Positions 44,718 to 54,102 of a DNA stretch of 57,606 bases are shown piece after piece (position 1 is the first letter of the stretch; the number at the start of each line of letters is the position of its first letter). Below the pieces are notes generated by a model. That model saw only the letters and a list, made by a program, of their open reading frames with translations, was not told where the DNA came from and searched no databases. The stretch comes from CAYNUJ01 sp964573255 (lineage in GTDB: Bacteria > Bacteroidota > Ignavibacteria > Ignavibacteriales > Melioribacteraceae): positions 1 to 57,606 of the forward strand of contig CAZNJB010000023.1 in NCBI GenBank assembly GCA_964573255.1, read 5' to 3'. The position numbers and the translations under genes are program-made.

Positions 44718-46793
44718 ATGACATTTTTAAATCCAGCTCTATTGTTCGGATTGTTGGCGGCTGTAATTCCGATCTTAATACACCTATTTAACAAACGCAA
44801 ACTTGAAAAAATTGAGTTCAGCACTCTCAAATTCCTGAAGGAATTACAAAAGACAAAAATTAAAAAAATAAAATTAAAGCAATGGCTGTTACTGCTGTTA
44901 AGAACCTTAATTATTATTTTTTTAGTAGGCGCATTTTCACGACCAGCAATAAAGTCAGTGTCAGCAGCGGGTGCTGCTTCCTCTGCAAAAAGCAGCGGTG
45001 TGTTTATTATTGATGATACACCGTCAATGGGAATAGTGGGAAGCAATGGCACATATTTTAGCAAAGCATTACACATTGCAAAAGAAACTCTCGATAATTA
45101 TCAGGACGGTGATGAGATAGAAATAATTAAATTATCGTCCCCGGAAAGAAGCGTAAAATTCACTTCCCCCACTGCAGCTTCAAATTATTTGGACAATATT
45201 ACTCCCTCAAATGCGGAATCTAATTTTTCTTCTGCAATTAATACAGCCCTTTCTTTCCTTGAAGCTTCTCCTAACATAAATAAAGAAATTTATTTATTCT
45301 CCGATCTGCAAAAAACATCTGCAGTAATTTCAGATTCCATCAAAGGAGATGCTGGAAAAAATAATAACATCAATTTTTACCTTGCTGATATTAACAAGAA
45401 CGATATTAAGAACAATTCATTGCTCAATATAAAATTATCGAATCAAATCTTTGAATTAAATAAAGAAATTAAATTTACACTTACCGCAGCCGGCGAACAA
45501 GGTGAAAGTGTTGTTTCCGTATTTATCAACGGAATACGTTCTGCACAAAAAAGAATTAATTTTTCTAAAGGATTGGTGGTAAACAATAGTTTTAAAATTA
45601 CATTAACACAAACCGGACTCCTTGGAATTAAAGCCGAATTAGAGGATGATTCATTCAATTATGATAATAGTACTTACGAAGCAATATTTGTTCCGCCTCA
45701 AATAAACGCAGCAATATTTTATTCTTCCTTGTCGGAAATTGAATTTTTAAAATTAGCTTTACTGCCCGAAAGTAACAAAACACTCAACTTGAAAGTTATC
45801 AATTGGAATCAGATTAACTCCATTAATCTCAATAACTTTGATGTTTTAATTTTAACGGACATCAAGCAATCCCCCAACAACAGAAAGATTGTCGACTTTG
45901 TGGAATCGGGTAAAGGGATTATTATTTTTCCAACAAACGGAACTTCAATTGAAGGATATAACCAATTAGCCCAACTATTAAACTTACCGAAAGCAGAAAA
46001 AATAATTGAGAGCAAAGAACCGCAATCAATAAATGGATTCGATAAAATCGACTTCGAACATTTAATTTTCGATAATCTATTCGGGGAAAAGAAAAAGAAT
46101 ATCCCATCGCCTGAAATTTATAAATACGTTAAGTTTAATAATAAAAGTATAATGCGGAGAATTATCGGACTGAAAGACGGCTCTTTCTTTTTGGCAGAAA
46201 AAATTAATAAAGGAAAAATAATTTTATTCAATACATTCCCTGCATTAAACTGGTCGTCCTTCCCTTTAAGCGGATTATTTGCCCCACTCCTTTATCGATC
46301 GGTTGTCTATTCGGCGCAACCTTTATTGAAGGAAAGAAAATATATAGTCGGGCAATCAATTCCGGTTAATGTATCGCAAGTTAGCATCCCGATATTGGAA
46401 ATTGTAACCCCTAAAAATGAAAATGAAAAAGTTGACCTTACAAAACAAAGCGGTAGAATATTTTTATATAAGAACACCTTCACTCCGGGAATTTATAAAT
46501 TTATGAACGAAGGGAAATTAATTGATTTTGCCGTTGTAAATCCGGTTACAAGTGAATCCAAAATAAATTATTTCGAAAATGATGAATTCATAAGTAAACT
46601 TGAAGAAGCCGGTTATAAATTTAATTTTATTGTGTTGAATGAAAAAGACAATCCTGATGAGATAATTTCACAAGCCCGTTTCGGGATTGAGCTTTGGAAG
46701 TATTTATTGATTGCCGCATTCGTATTGGCGGTAATAGAAATGTTAGTTGCAAGAAATTCTAAAAAAGAGATAATGAGCTTTAATAATGACTGA
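44718..46793 (+). CDS. BatA-domain membrane protein with VWA domain
   Basis: 691 aa. The N-terminal BatA domain is typical: FLNPALLFGLLAAVIPILIHLFNKRK, then a basic stretch and a second membrane helix LLLLLRTLIIIFLVGAFSRPAI. A VWA domain follows (about 90-240); its MIDAS reads DDTPSM, with Thr where the first Ser of DxSxS usually stands. A C-terminal transmembrane helix (about 655-675) ends the protein. Such Bat-type proteins sit in the inner membrane with the bulk outside; the function is linked to stress or envelope maturation. No MoxR/BatB partners adjacent. Overlaps hflX by eight bases. Confidence 0.85.
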   Translation: MTFLNPALLFGLLAAVIPILIHLFNKRKLEKIEFSTLKFLKELQKTKIKKIKLKQWLLLLLRTLIIIFLVGAFSRPAIKSVSAAGAASSAKSSGVFIIDDTPSMGIVGSNGTYFSKALHIAKETLDNYQDGDEIEIIKLSSPERSVKFTSPTAASNYLDNITPSNAESNFSSAINTALSFLEASPNINKEIYLFSDLQKTSAVISDSIKGDAGKNNNINFYLADINKNDIKNNSLLNIKLSNQIFELNKEIKFTLTAAGEQGESVVSVFINGIRSAQKRINFSKGLVVNNSFKITLTQTGLLGIKAELEDDSFNYDNSTYEAIFVPPQINAAIFYSSLSEIEFLKLALLPESNKTLNLKVINWNQINSINLNNFDVLILTDIKQSPNNRKIVDFVESGKGIIIFPTNGTSIEGYNQLAQLLNLPKAEKIIESKEPQSINGFDKIDFEHLIFDNLFGEKKKNIPSPEIYKYVKFNNKSIMRRIIGLKDGSFFLAEKINKGKIILFNTFPALNWSSFPLSGLFAPLLYRSVVYSAQPLLKERKYIVGQSIPVNVSQVSIPILEIVTPKNENEKVDLTKQSGRIFLYKNTFTPGIYKFMNEGKLIDFAVVNPVTSESKINYFENDEFISKLEEAGYKFNFIVLNEKDNPDEIISQARFGIELWKYLLIAAFVLAVIEMLVARNSKKEIMSFNND

Positions 46794-48057
46794 AATAGTA
46801 GATTTAAATAAAACTGTACTTGAAAAGTGTATAATAGTCGGTGTTAAAACACAGGAACATACAAGAGCACAAATCGAAGAGAACTTGGATGAGTTGGAAA
46901 GATTAGCCGAAACAGCAGGCGCAGATATTATCTTCCGTATTGTTCAAGAAAAATCGAGAATAGACCCCGCATACTTTATCGGAAAAGGAAAAGCCGAAGA
47001 AGTTGCCGAGTTGGCAGAGATGAATGACGTCTCAGCTGTTATATTCGACGATGATTTAAATCCCACACAAATCAGAAACCTCGAACGCTTGATTAACAAG
47101 AAGATAATTGACAGGAGCGGATTGATATTAGATATATTTGCTTCTCACGCAAAAACAAAGGAAGCGAAAACTCAAGTTGAACTCGCACAATTGGAATATA
47201 TGCTGCCAAGATTAACACGTGCTTGGACTCACCTATCCAAGCAATACGGCGGTATAGGCACTAAAGGACCTGGTGAAACACAAATTGAAACCGATAGAAG
47301 AATAATCAGAACAAGAATAAAGAAATTGAAAGAACGTCTGCAAAAATTCGAATCGCAGCAATTAACGAAAAGTATGCAGAGGAAAAATTTCTTCACAACC
47401 ACACTCGTCGGTTATACAAATGCTGGCAAATCCACACTGCTTAATCTACTAACGGATGCAAATACACTCGCGGAGGACAAGTTATTCGCCACTCTCGATT
47501 CGACAACCCGCAGTTTTGAAATTAAACGCGGTAAACAAATTTTAATTACAGACACAGTCGGTTTTATTCGAAAACTGCCGCACAATCTTGTTGCTTCGTT
47601 TAAGAGCACACTGAATGTTGTTCGGCAAGCGGATCTCATACTTCATGTAATTGACATCTCACATCCATTTTACGAAGATCATATAAAGGTAGTTAACGAT
47701 ACCTTGAAAGATTTGAATTGTCACAAAAAACCTGCTTTAATTATTTTCAATAAGGTAGATGCTTTAGAAGACAAGACGAAAATCGAATTTCTATCTAATC
47801 AGTATAAAGATTCGGTAATGATTTCCGCGGCAAAGGGAATAAACATCAAACAATTAAAATCCAAACTACTCAGCATTATAGAGGATGAATTTGTGGAAGC
47901 ATCTGTTACATTAAAAAACGACAGGTCGAAAGAAATTTCACAAATACATCAACTTGCCGAAGTATTGTCTATTGATTATGAAGATGATTTTGTTTTAATC
48001 AAATATAAGACCGGCAAGTATAATCATAATAAGATATTAAAGTTAATCAACAACTGA
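46786..48057 (+). CDS. hflX: Ribosome-splitting GTPase HflX
   Basis: 423 aa. The N-terminal HflX domain (about 1-190) has the family glycine-rich segment RLTRAWTHLSKQYGGIGTKGPGETQIETDRR. The G domain shows GYTNAGKSTLLNLLT (G1), TLDSTTRS (G2), DTVGFIRKLP (G3), FNKVD (G4). HflX dissociates stalled 70S ribosomes and is a heat-shock factor in many bacteria. Its start lies inside the last codons of the BatA-type gene. Confidence 0.97.
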   Translation: MTEIVDLNKTVLEKCIIVGVKTQEHTRAQIEENLDELERLAETAGADIIFRIVQEKSRIDPAYFIGKGKAEEVAELAEMNDVSAVIFDDDLNPTQIRNLERLINKKIIDRSGLILDIFASHAKTKEAKTQVELAQLEYMLPRLTRAWTHLSKQYGGIGTKGPGETQIETDRRIIRTRIKKLKERLQKFESQQLTKSMQRKNFFTTTLVGYTNAGKSTLLNLLTDANTLAEDKLFATLDSTTRSFEIKRGKQILITDTVGFIRKLPHNLVASFKSTLNVVRQADLILHVIDISHPFYEDHIKVVNDTLKDLNCHKKPALIIFNKVDALEDKTKIEFLSNQYKDSVMISAAKGINIKQLKSKLLSIIEDEFVEASVTLKNDRSKEISQIHQLAEVLSIDYEDDFVLIKYKTGKYNHNKILKLINN

Positions 48058-48183
48058 TTTATCAACATATCTTTTTTGCTCTTCACAGCTTACTTATTTT
48101 TCTATTTATAGTTAAATACAGATATTTATATTTTAATTTAAACGAAATATTATACATACATATTTCATTGGAAGGAAATATTT

Positions 48184-49743
48184 ATGCAGAAGAATTTAAT
48201 AATTGACGGTAAATCATTAACTCTCGATAAAGTTGAATCATTTCTTAATGAAAACGTAAAAGTAAAGTTATCTCCCGAAGCAAAGAAAAAAGTAAAAAAA
48301 GCACGGCAACTCATTGATAAGTGGGTTGCAGAAGAAAAAGTTATATACGGCGTAACAACCGGCTTCGGAGAATTTGCGAATGTAAAAATATCCCCAAAAG
48401 ATAATTCGAAATTACAGGTAAATCTGATTCGCAGTCATTCTGTCGGCGTTGGCGAACCTCTACCTCCTCACATAGTAAAGTTAATGATGCTATTCCGTGC
48501 AAATGCCTTAGCGGCAGGGCATTCGGGAATTAAATTGGAAACTCTGCAATTACTGATTGATATGATGAATCTAAATATTATTCCTGTAATACCTTCGCAG
48601 GGTTCAGTCGGATCGAGCGGAGATTTGGCGCCCCTCTCCCATTTGGTTCTTGCTATGATTGGAGAAGGACAAGTTCAGTTATTCAAAAACATATTTGACG
48701 AATCCGAGAATCCGAAAAAATTGAATTCGAAAACAGTATTGAAAAGATTCGGTCTTTCGCCCGCAAAACTTTCAGCAAAAGAAGGTTTAGCCTTAATCAA
48801 CGGTACTCAAATGATGACCGCTTTTGCTTCTTACATTTGCATTCGGGCAAAAAAATTAATTAAAGTTGCAGATATTGCCGCTGCTTTATCACACGAAGCG
48901 TTAAGAGCAACGGACAAAGCATACGATAAAAGACTTCAGTTACTTCGTCCGTTCCCCGGACAAATAAATACCGCACAGAATATGTTAAATTTAATTAAGG
49001 GGAGTCATATACGTAAGTCACATTTGGAAGATGATCCGCGTGTACAGGATTCTTATTCGATAAGATGCATTCCTCAAATTCATGGCGCTTCACGCGATGC
49101 AATAGATTATGTTTGCTCACGAATTGAAATTGAATTAAATTCCGTTAATGACAATCCCTTAATATTTCCCGATGACGGCGATCATATCGAAGGCGGAAAT
49201 TTCCACGGTCAACCGGTTGCCCTTGCAATGGATTTCATGAAAATTGCTCTATCGGAATTAGCGAATGTTTCGGAAAGAAGAATCGAACGGCTTGTTAACG
49301 GTTCTTTAAGCAGTCTGCCTAGATTCCTGACAAAAGAAGGCGGATTAAATTCCGGATTGATGATAGCACAATATACCGCTGCTTCATTGGTATCGGAAAA
49401 TAAGACCTTGGCGCATCCCGCCAGTGTAGATTCAATTCCAACTTCAGCTAATCAGGAAGACCACAACTCTATGGGATCTATTGCCGCAAGACATTGTTAC
49501 CAAATTCTTGAAAATGTTAAACGCGTTATTGCAATTGAAATATTAACGGCTTGCCAGGGAATAGAATTCTTGAAACCATTGAATTGCGGTATTGGTACTT
49601 CCGCAGCTTATAATCATGTGAGAAAATTCGTAAAACCTCTTGATAAGGATAGAATTTTATTTGAAGATATAAATGCCGTTACAAATCTTTTAGACGACGA
49701 TTCATTATTAAAAGCAGTCGAATTGAAAATTAATCTTAATTAA
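48184..49743 (+). CDS. hutH: Histidine ammonia-lyase (MIO triad Ser-Ser-Gly)
   Basis: Converts L-histidine to urocanate and ammonia via the autocatalytic MIO group. 519 aa. The MIO triad is SSG at residues 144-146 in SQGSVGSSGDLAPLSHL, where most enzymes have ASG. Other signatures: NLIRSHSVGVGEP (His85) and DSIPTSANQEDHNSMG, where Glu of QEDH is the HAL-type residue, against TAL/PAL. ATG follows GGAAGGAAAT. No hutU, hutI or hutG nearby; the next gene, nine bases downstream, is a UshA-like nucleotidase. Confidence 0.9.
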   Translation: MQKNLIIDGKSLTLDKVESFLNENVKVKLSPEAKKKVKKARQLIDKWVAEEKVIYGVTTGFGEFANVKISPKDNSKLQVNLIRSHSVGVGEPLPPHIVKLMMLFRANALAAGHSGIKLETLQLLIDMMNLNIIPVIPSQGSVGSSGDLAPLSHLVLAMIGEGQVQLFKNIFDESENPKKLNSKTVLKRFGLSPAKLSAKEGLALINGTQMMTAFASYICIRAKKLIKVADIAAALSHEALRATDKAYDKRLQLLRPFPGQINTAQNMLNLIKGSHIRKSHLEDDPRVQDSYSIRCIPQIHGASRDAIDYVCSRIEIELNSVNDNPLIFPDDGDHIEGGNFHGQPVALAMDFMKIALSELANVSERRIERLVNGSLSSLPRFLTKEGGLNSGLMIAQYTAASLVSENKTLAHPASVDSIPTSANQEDHNSMGSIAARHCYQILENVKRVIAIEILTACQGIEFLKPLNCGIGTSAAYNHVRKFVKPLDKDRILFEDINAVTNLLDDDSLLKAVELKINLN

Positions 49744-49752
49744 GGAACAGCT

Positions 49753-51504
49753 ATGAAGTTAAAATTTATTTCTCTGCTATTTTTATCGATCATCTCTTTT
49801 GCTCAACAAGTAAAAATAAAAGTAATAGAAACTACAGACACTCACGGTGCAATTTATCCATTCGATTTTGTAAACAATAAAGAAACATCATATTCACTTG
49901 CGAATTTTTCAACTTATTTAACACAGCAGCGCGAAGATACAACTCAAGAAGTAGTGCTTTTGAGCGGAGGCGACCTATTACAAGGAACGCCGGCTGTATA
50001 TTATTATAATTTCGAAGAGACTTCCGCACCCCATCTTTATGCCGAAGTTATGAATTACCTTAAATATGATGCGGGCACTGTTGGTAATCACGATATCGAA
50101 ACCGGTCATAAAGTATATGATAGTTTCAGGGAGCAGCTTAACTTTCCCTGGCTTGCTGCAAATGCGGTTAAAGAAGATGGAATCACTCCTTATTTCGAGC
50201 CATATACAATTATTCAAAAAAAAGGAATAAAGATTGCCGTACTCGGATTGATCACTCCCCACATTCCATATTGGTTGCCGGAAAAACTTTACAAAGGTAT
50301 GGAATATAACGATATGATTGCTTCGGCAAAATATTGGGTCAACAAAATTAAAAAGGAAGAAAAGCCTGATATTTTAATTGGTTTGTTTCATGCAGGAGCC
50401 GACTTTACTTACGGCGGACAGACGGCAAATACATATAAGAATGAAAACGCATCTCTGCTTGTTGCCCGAGAAGTTCCAGGCTTTGACGTTGTTTTTGTGG
50501 GTCACGATCACCACGGTTGGAATAAAACAATTATTAATTCCGAAGGTAAAGAAGTTCTCTTTTTAGGCGGGACATATTCCGCAAAAGATTTTGCTGTAGC
50601 GGATTTAACAATCAATTTCAATAATGGCGTTATTAGCGTTGATAAAAAAGGATATTTATTGAATTCCAAAAATTTCAAAGCTGACGAGAAATTTCTGAAA
50701 ACATTCGAAAAGCAGTTTAAAGTAATTAGCGATTACGTTTCCCGTCCTTTAGCAAAAATAAATTCATCAATTTCAACCAGAGAATCTTTTTTCGGAGATT
50801 CTCCGTTTATTGATTTAATTCATCAACTGCAGCTGCAAATCAGCAATGCACAAATATCATTCACCGCACCCCTTTCATTCGATGCGGAAATTGAGGAAGG
50901 GAATATTTATGTGAGAGACATGTTTAAGCTTTACCGGTATGAAAATTTTCTTTATACAATAAATCTTACCGGTAAAGAAATCGATGCAGCTCTCGAATAT
51001 TCTTACGCACTTTGGTTCAACCAAATGAAAAACGAAGACGACCATTTATTGAATTTCAATACCGACGAAAGAGGAAATCTTATTTTCGATGAAAGAAGTA
51101 ACTTCCCTATACTAAAAGAAAGATTCTACAATTTTGAATCCGCTGAGGGAATTACTTACACAGTTGATGTTTCCAAACCGGAAGGAGAGAGAGTTGAAAT
51201 ATTGAAATTCAATAACGGCAGTAAATTTTATCCCGATTCGATTTACACGGTAGCCGTAAGTTCATACCGCGGTAACGGCGGTGGCGGGCATTTAACTAAA
51301 GGTGCCGGATTAACAAAAGAAGAGTTAACTTCACGCCGTATTACATCTACCGAAAAAGATTTACGATATTTTATGATGAAGTGGATCGAAAAGATGAAAG
51401 AAATTAACCCTGTTACAAATAACAACTGGGAAATTCTTCCGAAAGCCTGGGTGGACAAAGCAAAGGAAAGAGATTATAAATTACTGTTTGATAATAAAGA
51501 ATAA
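49753..51504 (+). CDS. Secreted bifunctional metallophosphatase/5'-nucleotidase (UshA-like)
   Basis: 583 aa with a signal peptide (residues 1-17, ending SFAQ). The metallophosphoesterase domain has ETTDTHGAIYP (metal-binding DxH), LSGGDLLQGTP, TVGNHDIETG and VGHDHHGWN, the five-motif di-metal site; the C-terminal 5'-nucleotidase domain (about 330-560) has VSSYRGNGGGGHLTKG. Periplasmic hydrolysis of nucleotides, possibly including 2',3'-cyclic forms. It follows hutH closely (nine bases) but the biochemical link is not obvious. Confidence 0.92.
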   Translation: MKLKFISLLFLSIISFAQQVKIKVIETTDTHGAIYPFDFVNNKETSYSLANFSTYLTQQREDTTQEVVLLSGGDLLQGTPAVYYYNFEETSAPHLYAEVMNYLKYDAGTVGNHDIETGHKVYDSFREQLNFPWLAANAVKEDGITPYFEPYTIIQKKGIKIAVLGLITPHIPYWLPEKLYKGMEYNDMIASAKYWVNKIKKEEKPDILIGLFHAGADFTYGGQTANTYKNENASLLVAREVPGFDVVFVGHDHHGWNKTIINSEGKEVLFLGGTYSAKDFAVADLTINFNNGVISVDKKGYLLNSKNFKADEKFLKTFEKQFKVISDYVSRPLAKINSSISTRESFFGDSPFIDLIHQLQLQISNAQISFTAPLSFDAEIEEGNIYVRDMFKLYRYENFLYTINLTGKEIDAALEYSYALWFNQMKNEDDHLLNFNTDERGNLIFDERSNFPILKERFYNFESAEGITYTVDVSKPEGERVEILKFNNGSKFYPDSIYTVAVSSYRGNGGGGHLTKGAGLTKEELTSRRITSTEKDLRYFMMKWIEKMKEINPVTNNNWEILPKAWVDKAKERDYKLLFDNKE

Positions 51505-51916
51505 TATAATTCCGGTTTTTATAAAAATGAAAAATGCTTTTGCTCAAACGGAAGAAAGAATTATCATTCGATCAAAGATATGCTTCAACAGCGAAAACCT
51601 CTTTAAACAAATTCTTCAAAAGATTGAGAAACCTGGGGTTAATCTCTTAACCCCGGGTGCATCTTTACTACAGCCAACTACCAAATACATAACATAAACG
51701 GTTCCTCAATCAACAACCGGAGAATACTTGAATAGACATTCAAATCAATAAAATGTGACAATAAATTTACCGTTCTTTCCCATTCCTGTTATTACAAGAG
51801 TTTTTGATTAGTAATCTTTTTAATTTATTTTTGAGACCGCTCAGTGTAACAAATCATAATTTAAAACAACTAAATAATTCATATAAATAATTCACATAAA
51901 TAATAAAGGTGTTAAT
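51505..51916. other. Non-coding gap before the M1 peptidase gene
   Basis: 412 bases. A 69-codon open frame at 51488-51697 overlaps the nucleotidase end and looks spurious. It contains the inverted repeat listed at 51631-51658 and presumably the M1 peptidase promoter; no -7 match is clear. Confidence 0.5.
51631..51658 (+). terminator. Hairpin downstream of the nucleotidase gene
   Basis: A 12-bp stem with one G-T wobble (arms around GGGGTTAA / TTAACCCC) and a four-base loop, about 127 bases after the nucleotidase stop. No T-run follows, so it may stabilise the mRNA end or act with a factor. Confidence 0.45.
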
Positions 51917-53806
51917 ATGAGATTTATTCTTGTCTTATTTCTTTTACTTTCACAAATAGCTGTTAACGCTCAAAGCAATACTGTATATATGCCTTTAAAT
52001 GTTAGAAACTCTTACGAAAAAGGGGTTCGTAACTATGATGGCACACCGGGTATAAATTATTGGCAGAATCATTCTTCTTATAAAATAGAAGCGGAATTAA
52101 TACCCGATTCCAGCATACTTATAGGTAAGGAAACCGTTGAATACTTTAACAATTCTCCGGATACGTTAAACAGAATTGTTGTAAGATTATATCAAGATAT
52201 TTATAAGAAAGGTGCAACACGCGACTGGTATGTTAGCCCTTCCGTTTTTACCGACGGAACTCAACTAGATTTAATAACGGTAAACGGCGATACAATAAAT
52301 ACTCAGCCGGGAAGCAAACAATTTAAAAGAGGTTCTACAAACTTTTTTATTAAACTAAAAGAACCCTTACTGCCAGACAGTTCAATAACATTGAGTATCA
52401 ATTACCAAATAAGTATTCCAAGAATTTTACGTCTTAGAATGGGTAATTACGGTGACGGCGATTTCTTTGTCTCTTACTGGTATCCTCAAATCTCCGTTTA
52501 TGATGATATAGACGGATGGGATACGAAAGACTATCAAGGAAGCGTTGAATTTTATAATGATTTTGATGATTATGATTTCAAGATCACCGTTCCAGACGGT
52601 TACACTGTATGGGCAACCGGAGAACTGCTTAATCCGACAGAAGTATATCAAAAAGAAATTTACGAAAGATATTTAAAAGCCCTTGAGAGTGATGAAACAA
52701 TACGAATTATTTCTGCCGAAGACAGGGCCGCAAACAGAGTAACAGTACACAATCCCAAAAATACTTTTCATTTCTCTGCTAAAAATGTGGAAGACGTTTC
52801 TTTTTGCGTTAGCAATAGTTACATCTGGGATGCAGCAAGTGTGGAAGTAGATCCAGCTTCAGGAAGAAGAGCTTTAACAGACGTTGTATTTCCAGACAGC
52901 ACATATTTTCAAGATGAACTCGCACAATTTGCTCGTGCATCAATAGATTATTTATCAAACGAACTGCCCGGTTTTACTTATCCATACTCGCATCATACAA
53001 CCTTTTTTAATAAAGGTCGCGGTGGCGGAATGGAAACCCCGATGATGGCAAACGACGGAGCTCCGGAAGTCCGTTCCCGTTCTCTTGGATTAGTTGCCCA
53101 CGAAATCACTCACACTTATTTTCCTTTTATAATGGGAACAAACGAACGCAAATACGCCTGGATGGACGAAGGCTGGGCAACTTTCTTTCCACGTGAATTA
53201 GTCAATAGAATGGAACCGGAATCGGACTATTGGGCTAGAATTGTAGGCACATACGAAAGAAGTGCAGGATTGGAAGAAGAATTGCCACCTATAGTCCTTT
53301 CTTTTTCGAACAAAGGTAGTCTTGCAAGAATTGCCTTCTATAATAGACCCGCCTCGGCTTACCGTGAACTTGAAGAATTATTAGGCAGGGATTTATTTAA
53401 AAAAGCCTTGTTGGAATATATGAGAAGATGGAACGGAAAACATCCGTTACCTTGGGACTTTTTTAATACGTTCAACAATGTAACAGGTGAAGATTTAAGC
53501 TGGTTCTTTAATCCATGGTTTGCTGAATACGGTTATCCTGACCTTGCTATTAAAGATGTTCAAAAAGTAAACGGCGAATATGATGTTACCATCGAAAAGG
53601 TTGGTAACATTCCTACCCGTTCTGTAGTTAAATTTATTTTTGACGACGGTTCTTCAGAAGAAGTAAAAGTAAGCGCGCGCGTTTGGAAGGATAACAATCG
53701 CTTTACACATGTAAAAATTAAATCAGATAAGCAGCTTACCGAAGTGAAAATCGGTAATGCGCATATACCTGATGTAAACAGGAAAAATAATTCATTCAAA
53801 TTTTAA
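51917..53806 (+). CDS. Exported M1 family metallopeptidase
   Basis: 629 aa with signal peptide (MRFILVLFLLLSQIAVNAQ). Zinc-binding HExxH appears as HEITH (about residue 395), third ligand Glu in WMDEGWATFF about 20 residues later; the exopeptidase GAMEN-like motif reads GGGMETPMMAN. A beta-rich N-terminal domain precedes it. Likely a periplasmic or surface aminopeptidase. No type IX sorting domain at the end, so probably periplasmic. Terminator-like hairpin follows. Confidence 0.9.
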   Translation: MRFILVLFLLLSQIAVNAQSNTVYMPLNVRNSYEKGVRNYDGTPGINYWQNHSSYKIEAELIPDSSILIGKETVEYFNNSPDTLNRIVVRLYQDIYKKGATRDWYVSPSVFTDGTQLDLITVNGDTINTQPGSKQFKRGSTNFFIKLKEPLLPDSSITLSINYQISIPRILRLRMGNYGDGDFFVSYWYPQISVYDDIDGWDTKDYQGSVEFYNDFDDYDFKITVPDGYTVWATGELLNPTEVYQKEIYERYLKALESDETIRIISAEDRAANRVTVHNPKNTFHFSAKNVEDVSFCVSNSYIWDAASVEVDPASGRRALTDVVFPDSTYFQDELAQFARASIDYLSNELPGFTYPYSHHTTFFNKGRGGGMETPMMANDGAPEVRSRSLGLVAHEITHTYFPFIMGTNERKYAWMDEGWATFFPRELVNRMEPESDYWARIVGTYERSAGLEEELPPIVLSFSNKGSLARIAFYNRPASAYRELEELLGRDLFKKALLEYMRRWNGKHPLPWDFFNTFNNVTGEDLSWFFNPWFAEYGYPDLAIKDVQKVNGEYDVTIEKVGNIPTRSVVKFIFDDGSSEEVKVSARVWKDNNRFTHVKIKSDKQLTEVKIGNAHIPDVNRKNNSFKF

Positions 53807-53822
53807 GTTACGTTATATTATC

Positions 53823-53858
53823 TTATACCTTGGCACCGTAAAGAGTGCCAAGGTATAA
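53823..53858 (+). terminator. Terminator-like hairpin after the M1 peptidase gene
   Basis: Perfect 14-bp stem (TTATACCTTGGCAC / GTGCCAAGGTATAA) with an eight-base loop, 17 bases after the stop. The T-content behind it (TAATAATAATTT) is modest. The only structure of note in the roughly 296-base gap to the next gene. Confidence 0.7.
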
Positions 53859-54102
53859 TAATAATTTCAACGGATACAATAACCGCTCGATATTTCAGCT
53901 TAAGAAATTCTAATTCATACAAACTCTAAATTCAGTCTATTTCCTATTTCCCAATAAATACAGTTTATTCTATTCTTTAGTTAAGAATCAATTTACGACT
54001 AAAGAAGAAAGAAACCGACCCTGTTGAAATAAATAATCCGGCTTAATTCGATAATGTATATTCTTTTTAATACATTCTATCTTAATATTTTTGAAATATG
54101 TA

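Noticed and set aside
51488..51697. 69-codon plus-strand frame after the nucleotidase gene
   Set aside because: It overlaps the end of the nucleotidase gene, lacks a ribosome site and spans a hairpin; no family resemblance.
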